A stretch of DNA of 64,000 nucleotides. Source: JAGNLV01 sp964612145. GTDB lineage: Bacteria > Zixibacteria > MSB-5A5 > GN15 > FEB-12. Positions 1 to 11,344 of this stretch are shown here, piece by piece. The position numbers and the translations under genes were made by a program. Where the stretch lies: contig CAZTBP010000006.1 in assembly GCA_964612145.1 (NCBI GenBank), positions 131,391-195,390 of the forward strand, in the 5' to 3' direction. The notes beneath the pieces were generated by a model. The model searched no databases. It had not been told where the DNA came from and was given only the letters and a program-made list of their open reading frames with translations. Every line of letters begins with the position of its first letter. Position 1 is the stretch's first letter.

Positions 1-105
1 GAAATATCAAGTGGCATCGGAACCTCGCGACAACTTGATGTTACAGGCAACGCCTGCCTTCCGCGAATTTCGCTTCGCAAGAAGGATAGGACTACCAGCC
101 ACTGA

Positions 106-123
106 TTGTGACAATCTTCACAA
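106..123. promoter_or_regulatory. CRP/FNR-type palindrome TTGTGA-N6-TCACAA
   Basis: Both six-base half-sites are perfect reverse complements (TTGTGA and TCACAA) separated by CAATCT. This is the core binding pattern known for CRP-type regulators. An AT-rich stretch with a possible -10 (TACAAT near 153-158) follows, so activation of a rightward transcript towards the TonB-domain gene is conceivable. The regulator is not in the window. Confidence 0.5.
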
Positions 124-275
124 AGATGAGCTGTTTTCTATAGGGTTAGATATACAATATATGGATAATTTACGCAACCCTTTTGCGAAAGTTTTCACGA
201 AATAGAGGATAAAACTACCACTGTTTGCTGTACGCCATCCCCGGTTGCGCAGCCCTCTCCCCCGTCATTTCAATC

Positions 276-303
276 TTGCCGAATTTCGGCCGAATAATAT
301 ATT
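276..303 (+). promoter_or_regulatory. Possible sigma-70-type promoter of the TonB-domain gene
   Basis: TTGCCG at 276-281 and TATATT at 298-303 are separated by 16 bases and lie about 45 bases before the start codon at 348. The -35 is imperfect, so this is a candidate only. Confidence 0.35.
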
Positions 304-347
304 AAAAGTACCAATGCCATCAATCGCATGCTCGTGAGGAGTATCGT

Positions 348-2051
348 ATGCGCTTATTAACCGCCACCCTTCTTTCGGCCGTATGCCTGATCGCCCTCGC
401 CCAGCCGTCTTCAGCCACGCCAAAATCATTTGAACTCCTGGTCGTCCATCACATCGGCACCAAAACCGAACCGCAAATATTCGCCGTCATCGACGGTGGC
501 TACACTGCCGGCGTCGAACCATCGTTGACCGCCGACGTTCGCACCGAATCCGTTCACGGAGACACCATCAAAGTCGCCGATCTGGTGGTGGTCGATGTCG
601 ACCGATTCGAATCAGCCTGCCTGATCACACCTATCGGTACTCTCGATGCCGAACAGATCCGCCGCGCCTGCGCCCGTCACTGCAAAATCATTCTCGATAT
701 CCCACCGATGGACTCAGCCGGGATACAGCAACGCGCCATCAGCGCCATGGGCGAGGCCGACTACGAACGTGCCGCCTGGCTGTTGGGTGAACTGATCGAC
801 CGCTACGAGACAGGACCCTCCCTGCAGAAAGCGCTTGATCGCTGCCGGGCAAAGCTCGATGAACAGCGCACCGCCGGTCTCTCTCCCGAGGACATGCAGC
901 TCGAAAAAGCAAAGATCCCTACCTACGAAGAACTGCTGGAGCATTACTATTCCGAGGGCCGCTACGCTATGGCCGAGCATAAAATCCAGGTCATCCGCAA
1001 CGTCGACCCTGACAACCCCACCGCCGCCCGCTACGCCCGCATGATCGCCGGCGAATCCGAACCGAAACAAGTGTCACAAACTATCCCCGAATACGATCTC
1101 GCCAACCGAAGCGGGCCCCCCAACCTTGCCCCTCCCCCGCGACTCATCACACCGTTCGCGCCCCTGTATCCCGACAGCCTGAAAAAGACCGGCGTTGGCG
1201 GCGAAGTCCGCCTGCGTTCATTGATCAATGAAGAAGGGAACGTCGTCAAAACCGTCATCGTCAAATCCGCCGGCCATTTTGCCCTCGATGCCGCCGCGGT
1301 CAAAGCCTCCTATCAAACCAGGTGGATGCCGGGTGCGATTGACGGTATCCCCACCGAAGTCTGGGTCACCCACGCCGCCACCTTCACGCCAAAAGGCCGC
1401 AAGAGCGTCGAGTTCCCCGAGGTCAAACTGTCGTTCGCGGACCACCCGGGGGCGTTTGTACTGGATGTCTACCCCGAGATGATTCAGGAAAAGTGGGTCA
1501 CGGTAACTGACTCGGCCCAGGCCGTCGCGCCCTGGATCAAGGCCCTCGTTAATGTTGAAGGCAAGGTCGACACAGCGGCAGTACACGAAACATCCGGTAT
1601 CCCGACCGTCGATGATCTCGCCGTAGCCGCCGCGTACAAGAACATTTTCAAGCCCGGCAAGCGCATACGCCAGGCCGTTCCGGTCTGGGTAATTTACCAG
1701 CCGACCATAAAAACCGCAGAATCTTCGTCCTCTGTTGACCCGGGCGTTGAGTTCCCAAAGGAGCTGGGGCCCAATGATGCTTACCCGGAGCTAATATATG
1801 AAGAACCACCGGTTTATCCCGAGGATGCAGAGGAAAAGGGTGTTACCGGTACAGTGTGGATAAGTGCTCTGGTCAATGAACACGGAAAGGTCGTCGAAGC
1901 ACATGTAAAGGAGTCTTCGGGCCATAAGGCAATCGACGCAGCAGCACTCGCAGCGGCTTACAAGAATAAGTTCAAACCCGGCATGCTGAATGGCGAACCG
2001 GTTCGGGTCCGAGTGTTTTACAAGATTGAATTCGATCTCGAATCATGGTAG
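348..2051 (+). CDS. Secreted protein with three TonB C-terminal domains
   Basis: The 567-residue product starts with a cleavable-looking signal peptide (residues 1-23, ending SSA). A region of unknown type spans about 26-115 and a TPR-like helical stretch about 125-235. Three successive TonB C-terminal domains follow at about 270-347, 370-452 and 480-562, each with the G-x-V-x-x-x-x-x-V-N-x-x-G-x-V core and an AA-x-x-A-A-Y-type helix. Canonical TonB has one such domain, an uncleaved N-terminal membrane anchor and a proline-rich linker; here the anchor appears to be lost. It may be a periplasmic binding or scaffold protein rather than an ExbBD-coupled energy transducer. The start is supported by GTGAGGAG six bases upstream. 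The family assignment is firm, the function is not known. Confidence 0.8.
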   Translation: MRLLTATLLSAVCLIALAQPSSATPKSFELLVVHHIGTKTEPQIFAVIDGGYTAGVEPSLTADVRTESVHGDTIKVADLVVVDVDRFESACLITPIGTLDAEQIRRACARHCKIILDIPPMDSAGIQQRAISAMGEADYERAAWLLGELIDRYETGPSLQKALDRCRAKLDEQRTAGLSPEDMQLEKAKIPTYEELLEHYYSEGRYAMAEHKIQVIRNVDPDNPTAARYARMIAGESEPKQVSQTIPEYDLANRSGPPNLAPPPRLITPFAPLYPDSLKKTGVGGEVRLRSLINEEGNVVKTVIVKSAGHFALDAAAVKASYQTRWMPGAIDGIPTEVWVTHAATFTPKGRKSVEFPEVKLSFADHPGAFVLDVYPEMIQEKWVTVTDSAQAVAPWIKALVNVEGKVDTAAVHETSGIPTVDDLAVAAAYKNIFKPGKRIRQAVPVWVIYQPTIKTAESSSSVDPGVEFPKELGPNDAYPELIYEEPPVYPEDAEEKGVTGTVWISALVNEHGKVVEAHVKESSGHKAIDAAALAAAYKNKFKPGMLNGEPVRVRVFYKIEFDLESW

Positions 2052-2128
2052 GCTGCCCCTTCAAAAACTTGCCAAATTCCATCCCATATACTATATCCTG
2101 AACAAACCGGAATTCAGGAGGTCTCATT

Positions 2129-3211
2129 GTGCGCTCACTCATACTCATATCACTGCTCATCTGCCTGCTCGGTCTGGCCGCCGGCTGCGGTCAATCCGAT
2201 TCAACCGCAGAACAGGTAACGCTCGAAGAATTTGCATCCTCAAACCGCCAGTGGACCGGCCTCGCGGTCAACTATGAACACCGTGTCTTCGTCAATTATC
2301 CCCGCTGGACCCAGCCCGTCCCCTTCTCCGTGGCCGAACTCACTGCCGACCGCAACCCCCGCCCCTTCCCGGACACCAACTGGAACCAGTGGCGCGAGGG
2401 CTTCGACCCGCGTGAACATTTCATCTGTGTCCAGGCTCTCTTTGTCGATCGCCACGGCTTCCTCTGGGTCCTCGACCCGGCCAACCCGATGTTCGCCGGC
2501 GTTGTCCCAGGCGGACCAAAACTCATCAAGATCGATCTCGGCACCAACAAGATCGCCAACAGGTACTATTTCGACAGCACTGTCACCCCGACCAACAGCT
2601 ACCTTAACGACGTTCGTATCGATGCCGACGACAGCTACGCCTACATATCCGAGTCCGGCCTCGGCGCTATAGTTGTTCTCAACCTGGAAAGCGGCACCGC
2701 CCGACGGATCCTCGATGACCACCCGTCGACCAGGTCCGAAGGGCTGAAAGTAACCATCGATGACAAAGTCTGGGGCCGCACCGACGGCTCCCGCCCCGAT
2801 GTCCACTGCGACGGCATCGCACTTGACCCCAAGGAGGAGTACCTCTATTACCAGGCTCTCACCGGCAAGAACCTCTACCGCATCGGAACGCAGCATCTCA
2901 AGGATATCACCATGACGCCGGAACAACTGGCCTCCCATGTCGAACTGGTCGCGGAAACCGAGCCGGTCGACGGCATTATGTTCGGCCCCGACGGCAACCT
3001 GTATCTTTCGGCCCTGCAAGACCGTGCAATAAAACGCCTCACGCCCGATGGCGAGATCGAGACGGTGGTACAGGATGATCGCATCAAGTGGCCCGACTCC
3101 TTCGCTACGGGACCGGATGGTTACATATATTTCACAACCTCACAGATCCACCTGATGCCCAACCCACCCTCCCCCTTCAAGATATTCCGCTTCCCGACCA
3201 CCCGGGAATAG
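2129..3211 (+). CDS. Lipoprotein of the yellow / major royal jelly family
   Basis: The gene starts with GTG after a strong AGGAGG at 2116-2121. The 360-residue protein has a type II signal peptide with lipobox LAAG-C20, so it should be a lipid-anchored envelope protein. The body shows the repeated blade pattern of the MRJP/yellow beta-propeller family, with the segments GFLWVLDPANP, YAYISESGLGAIVV, HCDGIALDPKEEYLYY and DGIMFGPDGNLYLSALQD. Bacterial members often carry L-dopachrome tautomerase-related names, but a catalytic role is not established. It is 78 bases downstream of the TonB-domain gene and may be cotranscribed. Confidence 0.75.
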   Translation: MRSLILISLLICLLGLAAGCGQSDSTAEQVTLEEFASSNRQWTGLAVNYEHRVFVNYPRWTQPVPFSVAELTADRNPRPFPDTNWNQWREGFDPREHFICVQALFVDRHGFLWVLDPANPMFAGVVPGGPKLIKIDLGTNKIANRYYFDSTVTPTNSYLNDVRIDADDSYAYISESGLGAIVVLNLESGTARRILDDHPSTRSEGLKVTIDDKVWGRTDGSRPDVHCDGIALDPKEEYLYYQALTGKNLYRIGTQHLKDITMTPEQLASHVELVAETEPVDGIMFGPDGNLYLSALQDRAIKRLTPDGEIETVVQDDRIKWPDSFATGPDGYIYFTTSQIHLMPNPPSPFKIFRFPTTRE

Positions 3212-3294
3212 TCATCCAGGAGACGCCGTTACCGATTCATTTCGGCAACGGCGTATCATCAGAGCCTTTCCACCGGCTAATTCATCCTTGCGGC

Positions 3295-3319
3295 AGCCCG
3301 ATTTACGGGCTATTATTGT
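3295..3319 (+). terminator. Weak candidate terminator hairpin
   Basis: AGCCCG (3295-3300) and CGGGCT (3306-3311) can pair around ATTTA and are followed by ATTATTGT. The tail is only moderately T-rich. A second, larger hairpin without a T tract lies at 3223-3254. Either could separate the MRJP-type gene from the tyrosine operon. Confidence 0.35.
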
Positions 3320-3471
3320 CCATGATGCCCGCTGGGCGGCGGGAACATTCAGCCGCCTGCACGGTTTTATTTCACGACCGGCGGAACTGCGCTAAACAGG
3401 TGAGAATAAACCGCTTCGTGCACATCCGTTGAATAAATCCGAACACGCTATCGAATACAGAGGAGTTTAAC

Positions 3472-4617
3472 ATGAGTGGTCCCCTGGGAATTAGAGGATA
3501 TGATTTCGTCGAGTTCTACGTCGGCTCGGCAAAAATGACCGCATTCTGGTTTGCCCGGGCCCTCGGCCTGGATATAACCGGCTACGCCGGACCGGAAACC
3601 GGCATCAAAGACCGCGTCTCGTACTACCTGACCAAACACCGCCTCAAATTCGTCGTTACATCCCCTGTCAAACCGGACTGCTACGACATTTACGGCTGGA
3701 TCACCAAACACGGCGACGGCGTCAAGCGCTGGGCTGTTGAGGTCGACGATGTCGAGACAGCCTTCAAACACGCCACCAAGCGCGGCGCCGTAATGGTCCA
3801 GCGACCCGAACGGATCGAAAACCACCACGGCTACATCGAGCAGGGCTCGATCCGCCTCTATGACGACACCGAACTGGTCTATGTCAACCGCGACAACTAC
3901 AATCACGTCTTTGCACCCGGCTTCTGTGAACCGCTGCTCAACATCAACACCGACCACAAAGATACCAGCCTGCTGGCTGTGGATCACATCGTCGGCAACG
4001 TGCGCGAAAATGAAATGAACCTCTGGGCCGAATACTTTAACAACACCATGAATTTCGAGACCTTTGTTGATTTCGGCCCCGGCGATATCGGCACCAAGTA
4101 CTCCTCGCTGCTTTCCAAGGTCGTCCGCACCCCGGACAGCAAGATCCGCAACCCGATCAACGAACCGTACGAAGGACTCAAAAAATCACAGATCGAAGAA
4201 TTCATCGATCAGTACCACGGTTCCGGCGTACAGCATATCGCCATCCGGACCAACAACATCATTGAGAGTATCGCCAACCTCCGGAAGAACGGCATGGAAT
4301 TCCTCAGCATCCCTGACACCTACTACGACAGCCTGCGCAAACGCGATGACGTAATGTCCCGCCTCAAAGAGGATTTGACGGATCTCCAGGAGCACGGGAT
4401 CCTGTGCGACATCGAATCCGACGGCTACCTGCTCCAGCTGTTTACCAAGCCTATTGGCGACCGCCCGACCTTCTTCTTCGAGATCATTCAGCGAGTCGGC
4501 AACAGCGAAGGATTCGGCAAGGGCAATTTCCAGGCGCTGTTTGAATCAATCGAACTCGATCAGCAGCTGCGTGGAAACCTTGACAAGGAAGCCGGCGAAC
4601 ACGCGCCGATCTGTTAA
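3472..4617 (+). CDS. hppD: 4-hydroxyphenylpyruvate dioxygenase
   Basis: Converts 4-hydroxyphenylpyruvate, O2 and Fe(II) to homogentisate in tyrosine degradation. The 381-residue length is typical. The C-terminal vicinal-oxygen-chelate half carries the three iron ligands in their usual contexts: H172 (AVDHIVGNV), H255 (GVQHIAIRT) and E337 (FFFEIIQR). The N-terminal half (about 8-150) is the degenerate VOC domain. GAGGAG stands just before the ATG. It is the first gene of a plus-strand operon and is followed by homogentisate dioxygenase 50 bases later. Identification is secure. Confidence 0.96.
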   Translation: MSGPLGIRGYDFVEFYVGSAKMTAFWFARALGLDITGYAGPETGIKDRVSYYLTKHRLKFVVTSPVKPDCYDIYGWITKHGDGVKRWAVEVDDVETAFKHATKRGAVMVQRPERIENHHGYIEQGSIRLYDDTELVYVNRDNYNHVFAPGFCEPLLNINTDHKDTSLLAVDHIVGNVRENEMNLWAEYFNNTMNFETFVDFGPGDIGTKYSSLLSKVVRTPDSKIRNPINEPYEGLKKSQIEEFIDQYHGSGVQHIAIRTNNIIESIANLRKNGMEFLSIPDTYYDSLRKRDDVMSRLKEDLTDLQEHGILCDIESDGYLLQLFTKPIGDRPTFFFEIIQRVGNSEGFGKGNFQALFESIELDQQLRGNLDKEAGEHAPIC

Positions 4618-4667
4618 CCCGGATCGGCCTCGCAGAACCGTCAGAACGAATCGAAAGGACTATCTCA

Positions 4668-5828
4668 ATGCCTTTTTACCATAGATTAGGTGAACTGCCG
4701 AAGGTCAAGCATACGACCTTTTACAAACCCGACGGCAAGTCGCTGTACCGCGAAGAACTCTTTTCCAGCAAAGGGTTCTCCGGCATCTACTCGACCAAGT
4801 ACCGGCATCACCTGCCAACCAAAATCAAATCGAGTAAAGAACTGAACCTGCATAAAGCCGTCGACTGGCCCGAGGCCAAGACCCTATACTACCATTGCTT
4901 CACCGACAAGCTCGACGAAGGCGGCAATTACATCACGGCCCGCAACGTCTTCCTGGAAAACAGCCACACCATCCTCGCCACTGCCAAAGTAACCGAGGAT
5001 ACCGACGATTTCTATCGCAACGGCTTTGCCGCCGAGTATGTCCTCGTCCACCACGGCTCCGGGACCTTCAAGAGCGACTTCGGCAACATCCCGTTTGTCG
5101 CCGGCGATCAGTTCATAATCCCGCGCGCCGTGACATACCAGTTCAAATTCAACGACTTCAAAAACAACAAACTCTTTATCGTTGAATCAGACACCGCCTT
5201 TGAAATCCCCGGCAAGTTCCGCAACGAGTACGGCCAGCTCGAGGAGCACGCGCCCTATAGCGAACGGGATTTTAAGGTCCCGGGCGAACTCGACGCCAAA
5301 GACGAGTCCGGCGACTTCCGCGTTATCCTGAAAACCGGTCGCCGCTACTTCGAGCATATTGTCCCCAATCACCCGTTCGATGTTGTCGGGTGGGACGGGT
5401 ATCTCTACCCCTACGCCTTCAACATCCGCGACTACCACCCGAAAGTTGGCCGCATCCATCTTCCCCCGCCGGTGCATATCGCCTGGCGAACCGGAAATTT
5501 CGTTCTCTGCAACTTCTGCCCGAGACCGTTTGATTTTCACAAAGACGCCATCCCGGCCCCCTACGCCCACTCCAACATCGACAGCGACGAAGTCCTGTAC
5601 TATGTCGAGGGCGACTTCATGTCGCGCAAGGGTGTCGAAGAAGGTTCGATCACCCTGCACCCGGGCGGCATGCCCCATGCACCGCAGCCGGGCAAGACCG
5701 AGGCCTCCATCGGCCAGAAAGAAACAAACGAATACGCTGTGATGGTCGATACGTATACCCCCCTGCGGCCGACCAAAAACCTCGAGAAATGCATTGATCC
5801 GGACTACGACAAGTCGTGGCTGGAATAG
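4668..5828 (+). CDS. hmgA: Homogentisate 1,2-dioxygenase
   Basis: Cleaves the homogentisate ring to maleylacetoacetate using Fe(II) and O2. The 386-residue protein is of the shorter bacterial type; human HGD has about 445 residues. The cupin iron site is visible as H301 and E308 in YAHSNIDSDEVLYY and H337 in GGMPHAPQPG. The protein begins MPFYHRLGELP. It follows hppD directly, matching the pathway order. Confidence 0.93.
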   Translation: MPFYHRLGELPKVKHTTFYKPDGKSLYREELFSSKGFSGIYSTKYRHHLPTKIKSSKELNLHKAVDWPEAKTLYYHCFTDKLDEGGNYITARNVFLENSHTILATAKVTEDTDDFYRNGFAAEYVLVHHGSGTFKSDFGNIPFVAGDQFIIPRAVTYQFKFNDFKNNKLFIVESDTAFEIPGKFRNEYGQLEEHAPYSERDFKVPGELDAKDESGDFRVILKTGRRYFEHIVPNHPFDVVGWDGYLYPYAFNIRDYHPKVGRIHLPPPVHIAWRTGNFVLCNFCPRPFDFHKDAIPAPYAHSNIDSDEVLYYVEGDFMSRKGVEEGSITLHPGGMPHAPQPGKTEASIGQKETNEYAVMVDTYTPLRPTKNLEKCIDPDYDKSWLE

Positions 5829-5942
5829 AGCAACAAACGTCCGACATGCCCGCGGTCGGAATCTGCTGGTCAAGCGCGGCAAAATGATCGTTATTGACAG
5901 CAGCAGGATTCACGAACGAACCGCAAGCACAAGGATACAGTA

Positions 5943-7091
5943 ATGATACATATACCGGAATACGTTAAGGGCCTCAAGACCTACAAGGCCGGCAAACCGA
6001 TCGCCGAACTGGCCCGTGAACGCAATCTCAAGCGTATTGTCAAGCTCGCCTCCAACGAGAACCCCCTCGGCCCGTCGCCCAAAGCGATGGAAGCGGTCAA
6101 AAACGCGGTCGGCGAAATGCACCGATACCCGGACCCGCGCGCCTGGGATCTCATCGAGAAACTCAGCGAGAAATACAATATCCGTAAGGAACACATCGTC
6201 TGCGGTCACGGCACCGACGCCCTCCTCGGCTACATCATCGGCGCTTTTTCCGAACCCGGCGATGAGCTGCTCACCTGCGAAGGCACCTTTATTGGCATCT
6301 ACGTGAGCACTATCAAACAGGGCCGCACCCTTAAAAAGATACCCCTTACGCCCGAGTATCGGCTTGACCTCAACGGCCTTCTTCACGCCGTCACACCGAA
6401 GACCCGAATCATTTTCCTGGCCAATCCGAACAACCCGACCGGCACCATGATCGGCCGGGCCGAGTTTGAAGCGTTTATGGAGAAAGTCCCGAACAACGTG
6501 CTGGTAATTCTTGACGAGGCTTACTACACCTATGCCGGCCTGTTCGAGGACTACCCCCAGGGCGTCTCGTACTGGTACGACAACATGGTCGTCACCCGTA
6601 CCCTCTCCAAGTCATACGGTCTCGGCGGGCTGCGCGTCGGCTTTGCCGTGGGACCGAAGAGCGTGATCGATGCTATCTTCAAAGTCCGCTACACTTTCGA
6701 GCCGCACTATCTCGGCCAGGTGGCGGCGACGGCTGCACTCGATGACGATGAATTCCTCCAGCAGACAGTCAAAACCAACACTGCCTCGCTGGCTGAAATG
6801 AAAAGGAAATTCGATAAACTGGGCATCAATCAAGTCGAATCCTACGCCAACTTTATCATGATCCTGCTGCACTCTCAGGCCCTGGCCGAAGAATTCTACC
6901 AGCGCTGCCTCGAACGCGGCCTGATCGTGCGCCCACTGGCGGCCTACGGTGTGCCGAACGGCATCCGGATCAACTCCGGCACGGTGGACGAAACGACCTT
7001 TGCCCTTGAGATCATAGAGGACGTCTGGAACGAACTCAAGCTCTCGGACACTAATCCGGAGCACCAAAACGACAAGGAATTTACCCGATGA
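5943..7091 (+). CDS. Class I/II aminotransferase, HisC-like; likely aromatic aminotransferase
   Basis: A fold type I PLP enzyme of 382 residues, closest by motif to histidinol-phosphate aminotransferase. It has N-terminal SNENPLGPSP, the NPNNPTGT motif at 161-168, D191 in ILDEAYYTY, and Schiff-base K223 in TLSKSYGLGGLRVGF. No other histidine genes are nearby. Its place between homogentisate dioxygenase and the FAH-family hydrolase makes transamination of tyrosine or phenylalanine, feeding HPPD, the likelier job. HisC-family enzymes are known to accept aromatic substrates. The stop overlaps the next start (ATGA), implying translational coupling. Substrate choice is inferred from context. Confidence 0.82.
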   Translation: MIHIPEYVKGLKTYKAGKPIAELARERNLKRIVKLASNENPLGPSPKAMEAVKNAVGEMHRYPDPRAWDLIEKLSEKYNIRKEHIVCGHGTDALLGYIIGAFSEPGDELLTCEGTFIGIYVSTIKQGRTLKKIPLTPEYRLDLNGLLHAVTPKTRIIFLANPNNPTGTMIGRAEFEAFMEKVPNNVLVILDEAYYTYAGLFEDYPQGVSYWYDNMVVTRTLSKSYGLGGLRVGFAVGPKSVIDAIFKVRYTFEPHYLGQVAATAALDDDEFLQQTVKTNTASLAEMKRKFDKLGINQVESYANFIMILLHSQALAEEFYQRCLERGLIVRPLAAYGVPNGIRINSGTVDETTFALEIIEDVWNELKLSDTNPEHQNDKEFTR

Positions 7092-8119
7092 AACTCGTAT
7101 CGTTTATGAACGCCAACGGCGAAGAACGCCTTGGCCTCTTTCACGAAAACAACATATACGACCTCGAAGACAACGCCAAAAAACACAGCATCGCCCTGCC
7201 CAACAGCATGAATGTCTTCCTTCAGGGCGGCAAACAGGCGATGGACAACGCCCGCAAGGTCAACGACGCCATCAAGGCCGGCAGCGCCGAAGCAGTCGAT
7301 ATTAACTCGATCACTATGCTCCCCCCGGTCCCCCACCCGACCTCTTGCCGCGACGCTTACGCCTTCCGGCAGCACGTCGCTACCGCCCGAAGGAACCGTG
7401 GTGTGGACATGATCCCGGAATTCGACCAGTTCCCGGTCTTTTACTTCACCAACCATAATTCCATCATCGGTGAAGGCGACCTCAACGTCGAAATCGATCA
7501 CCTTCACAAACTAGACTTCGAACTCGAAGCCGCTATCGTAATCGGCAGGAAGGGCCGCAACGTCGCAGCCAAAGACGCCGACCAGTACATCGCCGGCTAT
7601 ACCATCATGAATGACTTCTCCGCCCGCCGCCTCCAGATGGAAGAGATGAAACTCAACCTCGGCCCGGCCAAAGGCAAAGACTTCGCGACCGCTATCGGTC
7701 CCTGGCTGGTGACTGTCGATGAACTCGCCGACAGCAAAGTCAGCAGCGACTCCGGCGATAAATACGACCTTCGCATGACCGCCAAACACAACGACAATCT
7801 CGTTTCCGACGGCAACCTCAAAGACATGAACTACACCTTCGCCGAAATAATCGAGCGCGTCTCCTACGGTGTCGATATCTACCCCGGCGATGTGATCGGT
7901 TCCGGAACCGTCGGTACCGGCTGCTATCTCGAACTCAACGGCACCTGGCGCATCGAGGCCAAAAAACGCGGCGAGCACTTTACGCCTGTGTGGCTCGAGG
8001 ACGGAGACTCCATCGAACTGACCATCGAAGGCCTCGGCACGCTTCGCAACAAAGTCGTCAAGGCAGAGCAGGACTACTCGATCCTCGCCAAAAAACGAGA
8101 AACCGAGCCGGTCGGCTAG
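7088..8119 (+). CDS. Fumarylacetoacetate hydrolase family protein
   Basis: Expected to hydrolyse fumarylacetoacetate to fumarate and acetoacetate, the last cleavage in tyrosine degradation. The 343-residue protein has an N-terminal cap region (1-100) and the FAH barrel with acidic metal-site segments around FELEAAIVIGRKG and GYTIMNDFSARR. It also has a GDVIGSGTVGTGC-type glycine loop near 270. It is shorter than eukaryotic FAH (about 420), as usual for the bacterial branch. The family also contains other C-C hydrolases, but the gene context makes fumarylacetoacetase the best reading. The start overlaps the aminotransferase stop. Confidence 0.85.
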   Translation: MKLVSFMNANGEERLGLFHENNIYDLEDNAKKHSIALPNSMNVFLQGGKQAMDNARKVNDAIKAGSAEAVDINSITMLPPVPHPTSCRDAYAFRQHVATARRNRGVDMIPEFDQFPVFYFTNHNSIIGEGDLNVEIDHLHKLDFELEAAIVIGRKGRNVAAKDADQYIAGYTIMNDFSARRLQMEEMKLNLGPAKGKDFATAIGPWLVTVDELADSKVSSDSGDKYDLRMTAKHNDNLVSDGNLKDMNYTFAEIIERVSYGVDIYPGDVIGSGTVGTGCYLELNGTWRIEAKKRGEHFTPVWLEDGDSIELTIEGLGTLRNKVVKAEQDYSILAKKRETEPVG

Positions 8120-8137
8120 ACCGACCAAAAACCGCCT

Positions 8138-9109
8138 ATGATGCACTTTGAACCCAAGGATCTCCCGGTCCCGAAAGTCCACCAGTTCCTGCTAGGTGGT
8201 GTGGGACCGCGACCGATTGCCCTGGTAGCGACAATGTCCGAAGACGGCGCGGTTAACCTCTCGCCGTTTTCCTTTTTCAATGCCTTCGGCGCCAACCCCC
8301 CGACTATCGCTTTCTCACCCGCTCGGCGGGGCCGGGACAACACCGTTAAAGACACCTACAACAACCTCAAAGCCACCGGCGAGTGCACGGTTCAGGCCGT
8401 CACCTACCCGATGGTACAGCAAATCTCGCTGGCGTCGGCGGAGTATCCGTCCGATGTCGACGAATTCGTCAAAGCCGGCCTGACCAAAGTCGACTCGGAC
8501 CTGGTCAAACCACCCCGGGTGAAAGAGTCACCCTTCCAGATGGAATGCAAACTCCAGCAGATGATTGAACTGGGCGGCAAAGCCGCATCCGGCAACCTCG
8601 CCATCTGCGAGATCGTCAAGTTCCACATCGCCGAGGATATCATCGACGACGGCGTGATCCGCCCGGACTTGATTGATCTGGTCGGTCGCATGAGTGCCAA
8701 CTATTACACCCGCGCCTCCGGCCCATCGGTCTTCGAGGTCGCTAAGCCGGTTGCCAAAACCGGCATCGGTTTTGACAATCTGCCGGCTTTTATCCTCCGG
8801 TCGCATGTCCTGACCGCCAATAGCCTGGCCCAGCTGGCCAACTCCGAAGAAATACCCGATCCCGGCCAGACAAAAAAGACAGTAGCCGCCCTGACCGCCA
8901 CCGAACCGACCGAGGAAGCGTTCCACCGGTTCCAGGTTCAGGGGCGCTACAGAGATATGCTGCGGGTAGCGGTCGCTCTGGCAAACGACAAGCATCCCAG
9001 CGCCTGCTATTTCATCGAGCAATCGGCGCAGGTCGCCCTCGTACATAACGATATTCCGTTCGCTTGGAATGCGCTGCTCTTTCTCGGCACAGTCCTCGGC
9101 GAACTATAG
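8138..9109 (+). CDS. Flavin reductase-like FMN-binding protein
   Basis: The first 200 residues form a flavin-reductase-like split barrel of the DIM6/NTAB type. Signature stretches are GPRPIALVATMSEDGAVNLSPFS and a following FFNAFGANPPTIAFSPARR. A C-terminal helical segment of about 120 residues is less characteristic. The gene lies 18 bases after the FAH-family hydrolase and in the same operon. No step of the classical homogentisate pathway needs a flavin reductase, so its role here is unexplained. The total length is 323 residues. The domain call is firm, the function is open. Confidence 0.8.
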   Translation: MMHFEPKDLPVPKVHQFLLGGVGPRPIALVATMSEDGAVNLSPFSFFNAFGANPPTIAFSPARRGRDNTVKDTYNNLKATGECTVQAVTYPMVQQISLASAEYPSDVDEFVKAGLTKVDSDLVKPPRVKESPFQMECKLQQMIELGGKAASGNLAICEIVKFHIAEDIIDDGVIRPDLIDLVGRMSANYYTRASGPSVFEVAKPVAKTGIGFDNLPAFILRSHVLTANSLAQLANSEEIPDPGQTKKTVAALTATEPTEEAFHRFQVQGRYRDMLRVAVALANDKHPSACYFIEQSAQVALVHNDIPFAWNALLFLGTVLGEL

Positions 9110-9171
9110 CGTACCCCGGACAACGGCGACCCTCACACGCCGCAAAAACAAGTAACAACCTGACACACGTC

Positions 9172-11127
<1,956 letters not shown>

Positions 11128-11344
11128 GCCTCCTCGCAGCATGCCGGATGTGTTTACCGTCGCACCATCATCGCCCGGCCCGCAGCACAACGACACGCTC
11201 TGGTCATTGCGCGGAGCGACGAAGCGATCTCAAGAAAACGTTGCGCGGCACATTTTGATTCCTACATTGTTAATGGATCACCACGATACATTTTGTTGGT
11301 TTAGAAATCAAGAAATCGGCACCCTACAGGAAAGGGGATAAATC

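Larger units (their letters stand above)
1..347. other. Intergenic leader region
   Basis: No protein I can recognise is encoded here. A 64-codon open frame at 11-205 has no ribosome binding site, homology signal or sensible composition. The stretch is AT-richer than its surroundings and contains one CRP-like palindrome and a plausible promoter for the TonB-domain gene, both listed separately. Confidence 0.6.

Noticed and set aside
11..205. 64-codon open frame at the left end
   Set aside because: No ribosome binding site, no signal or domain, AT-rich non-coding composition, and it overlaps the CRP-like palindrome.
5943..7091. Histidine biosynthesis gene hisC
   Set aside because: Family motifs match, but there is no other his gene and the gene is embedded in an aromatic degradation operon, so I did not assign hisC.
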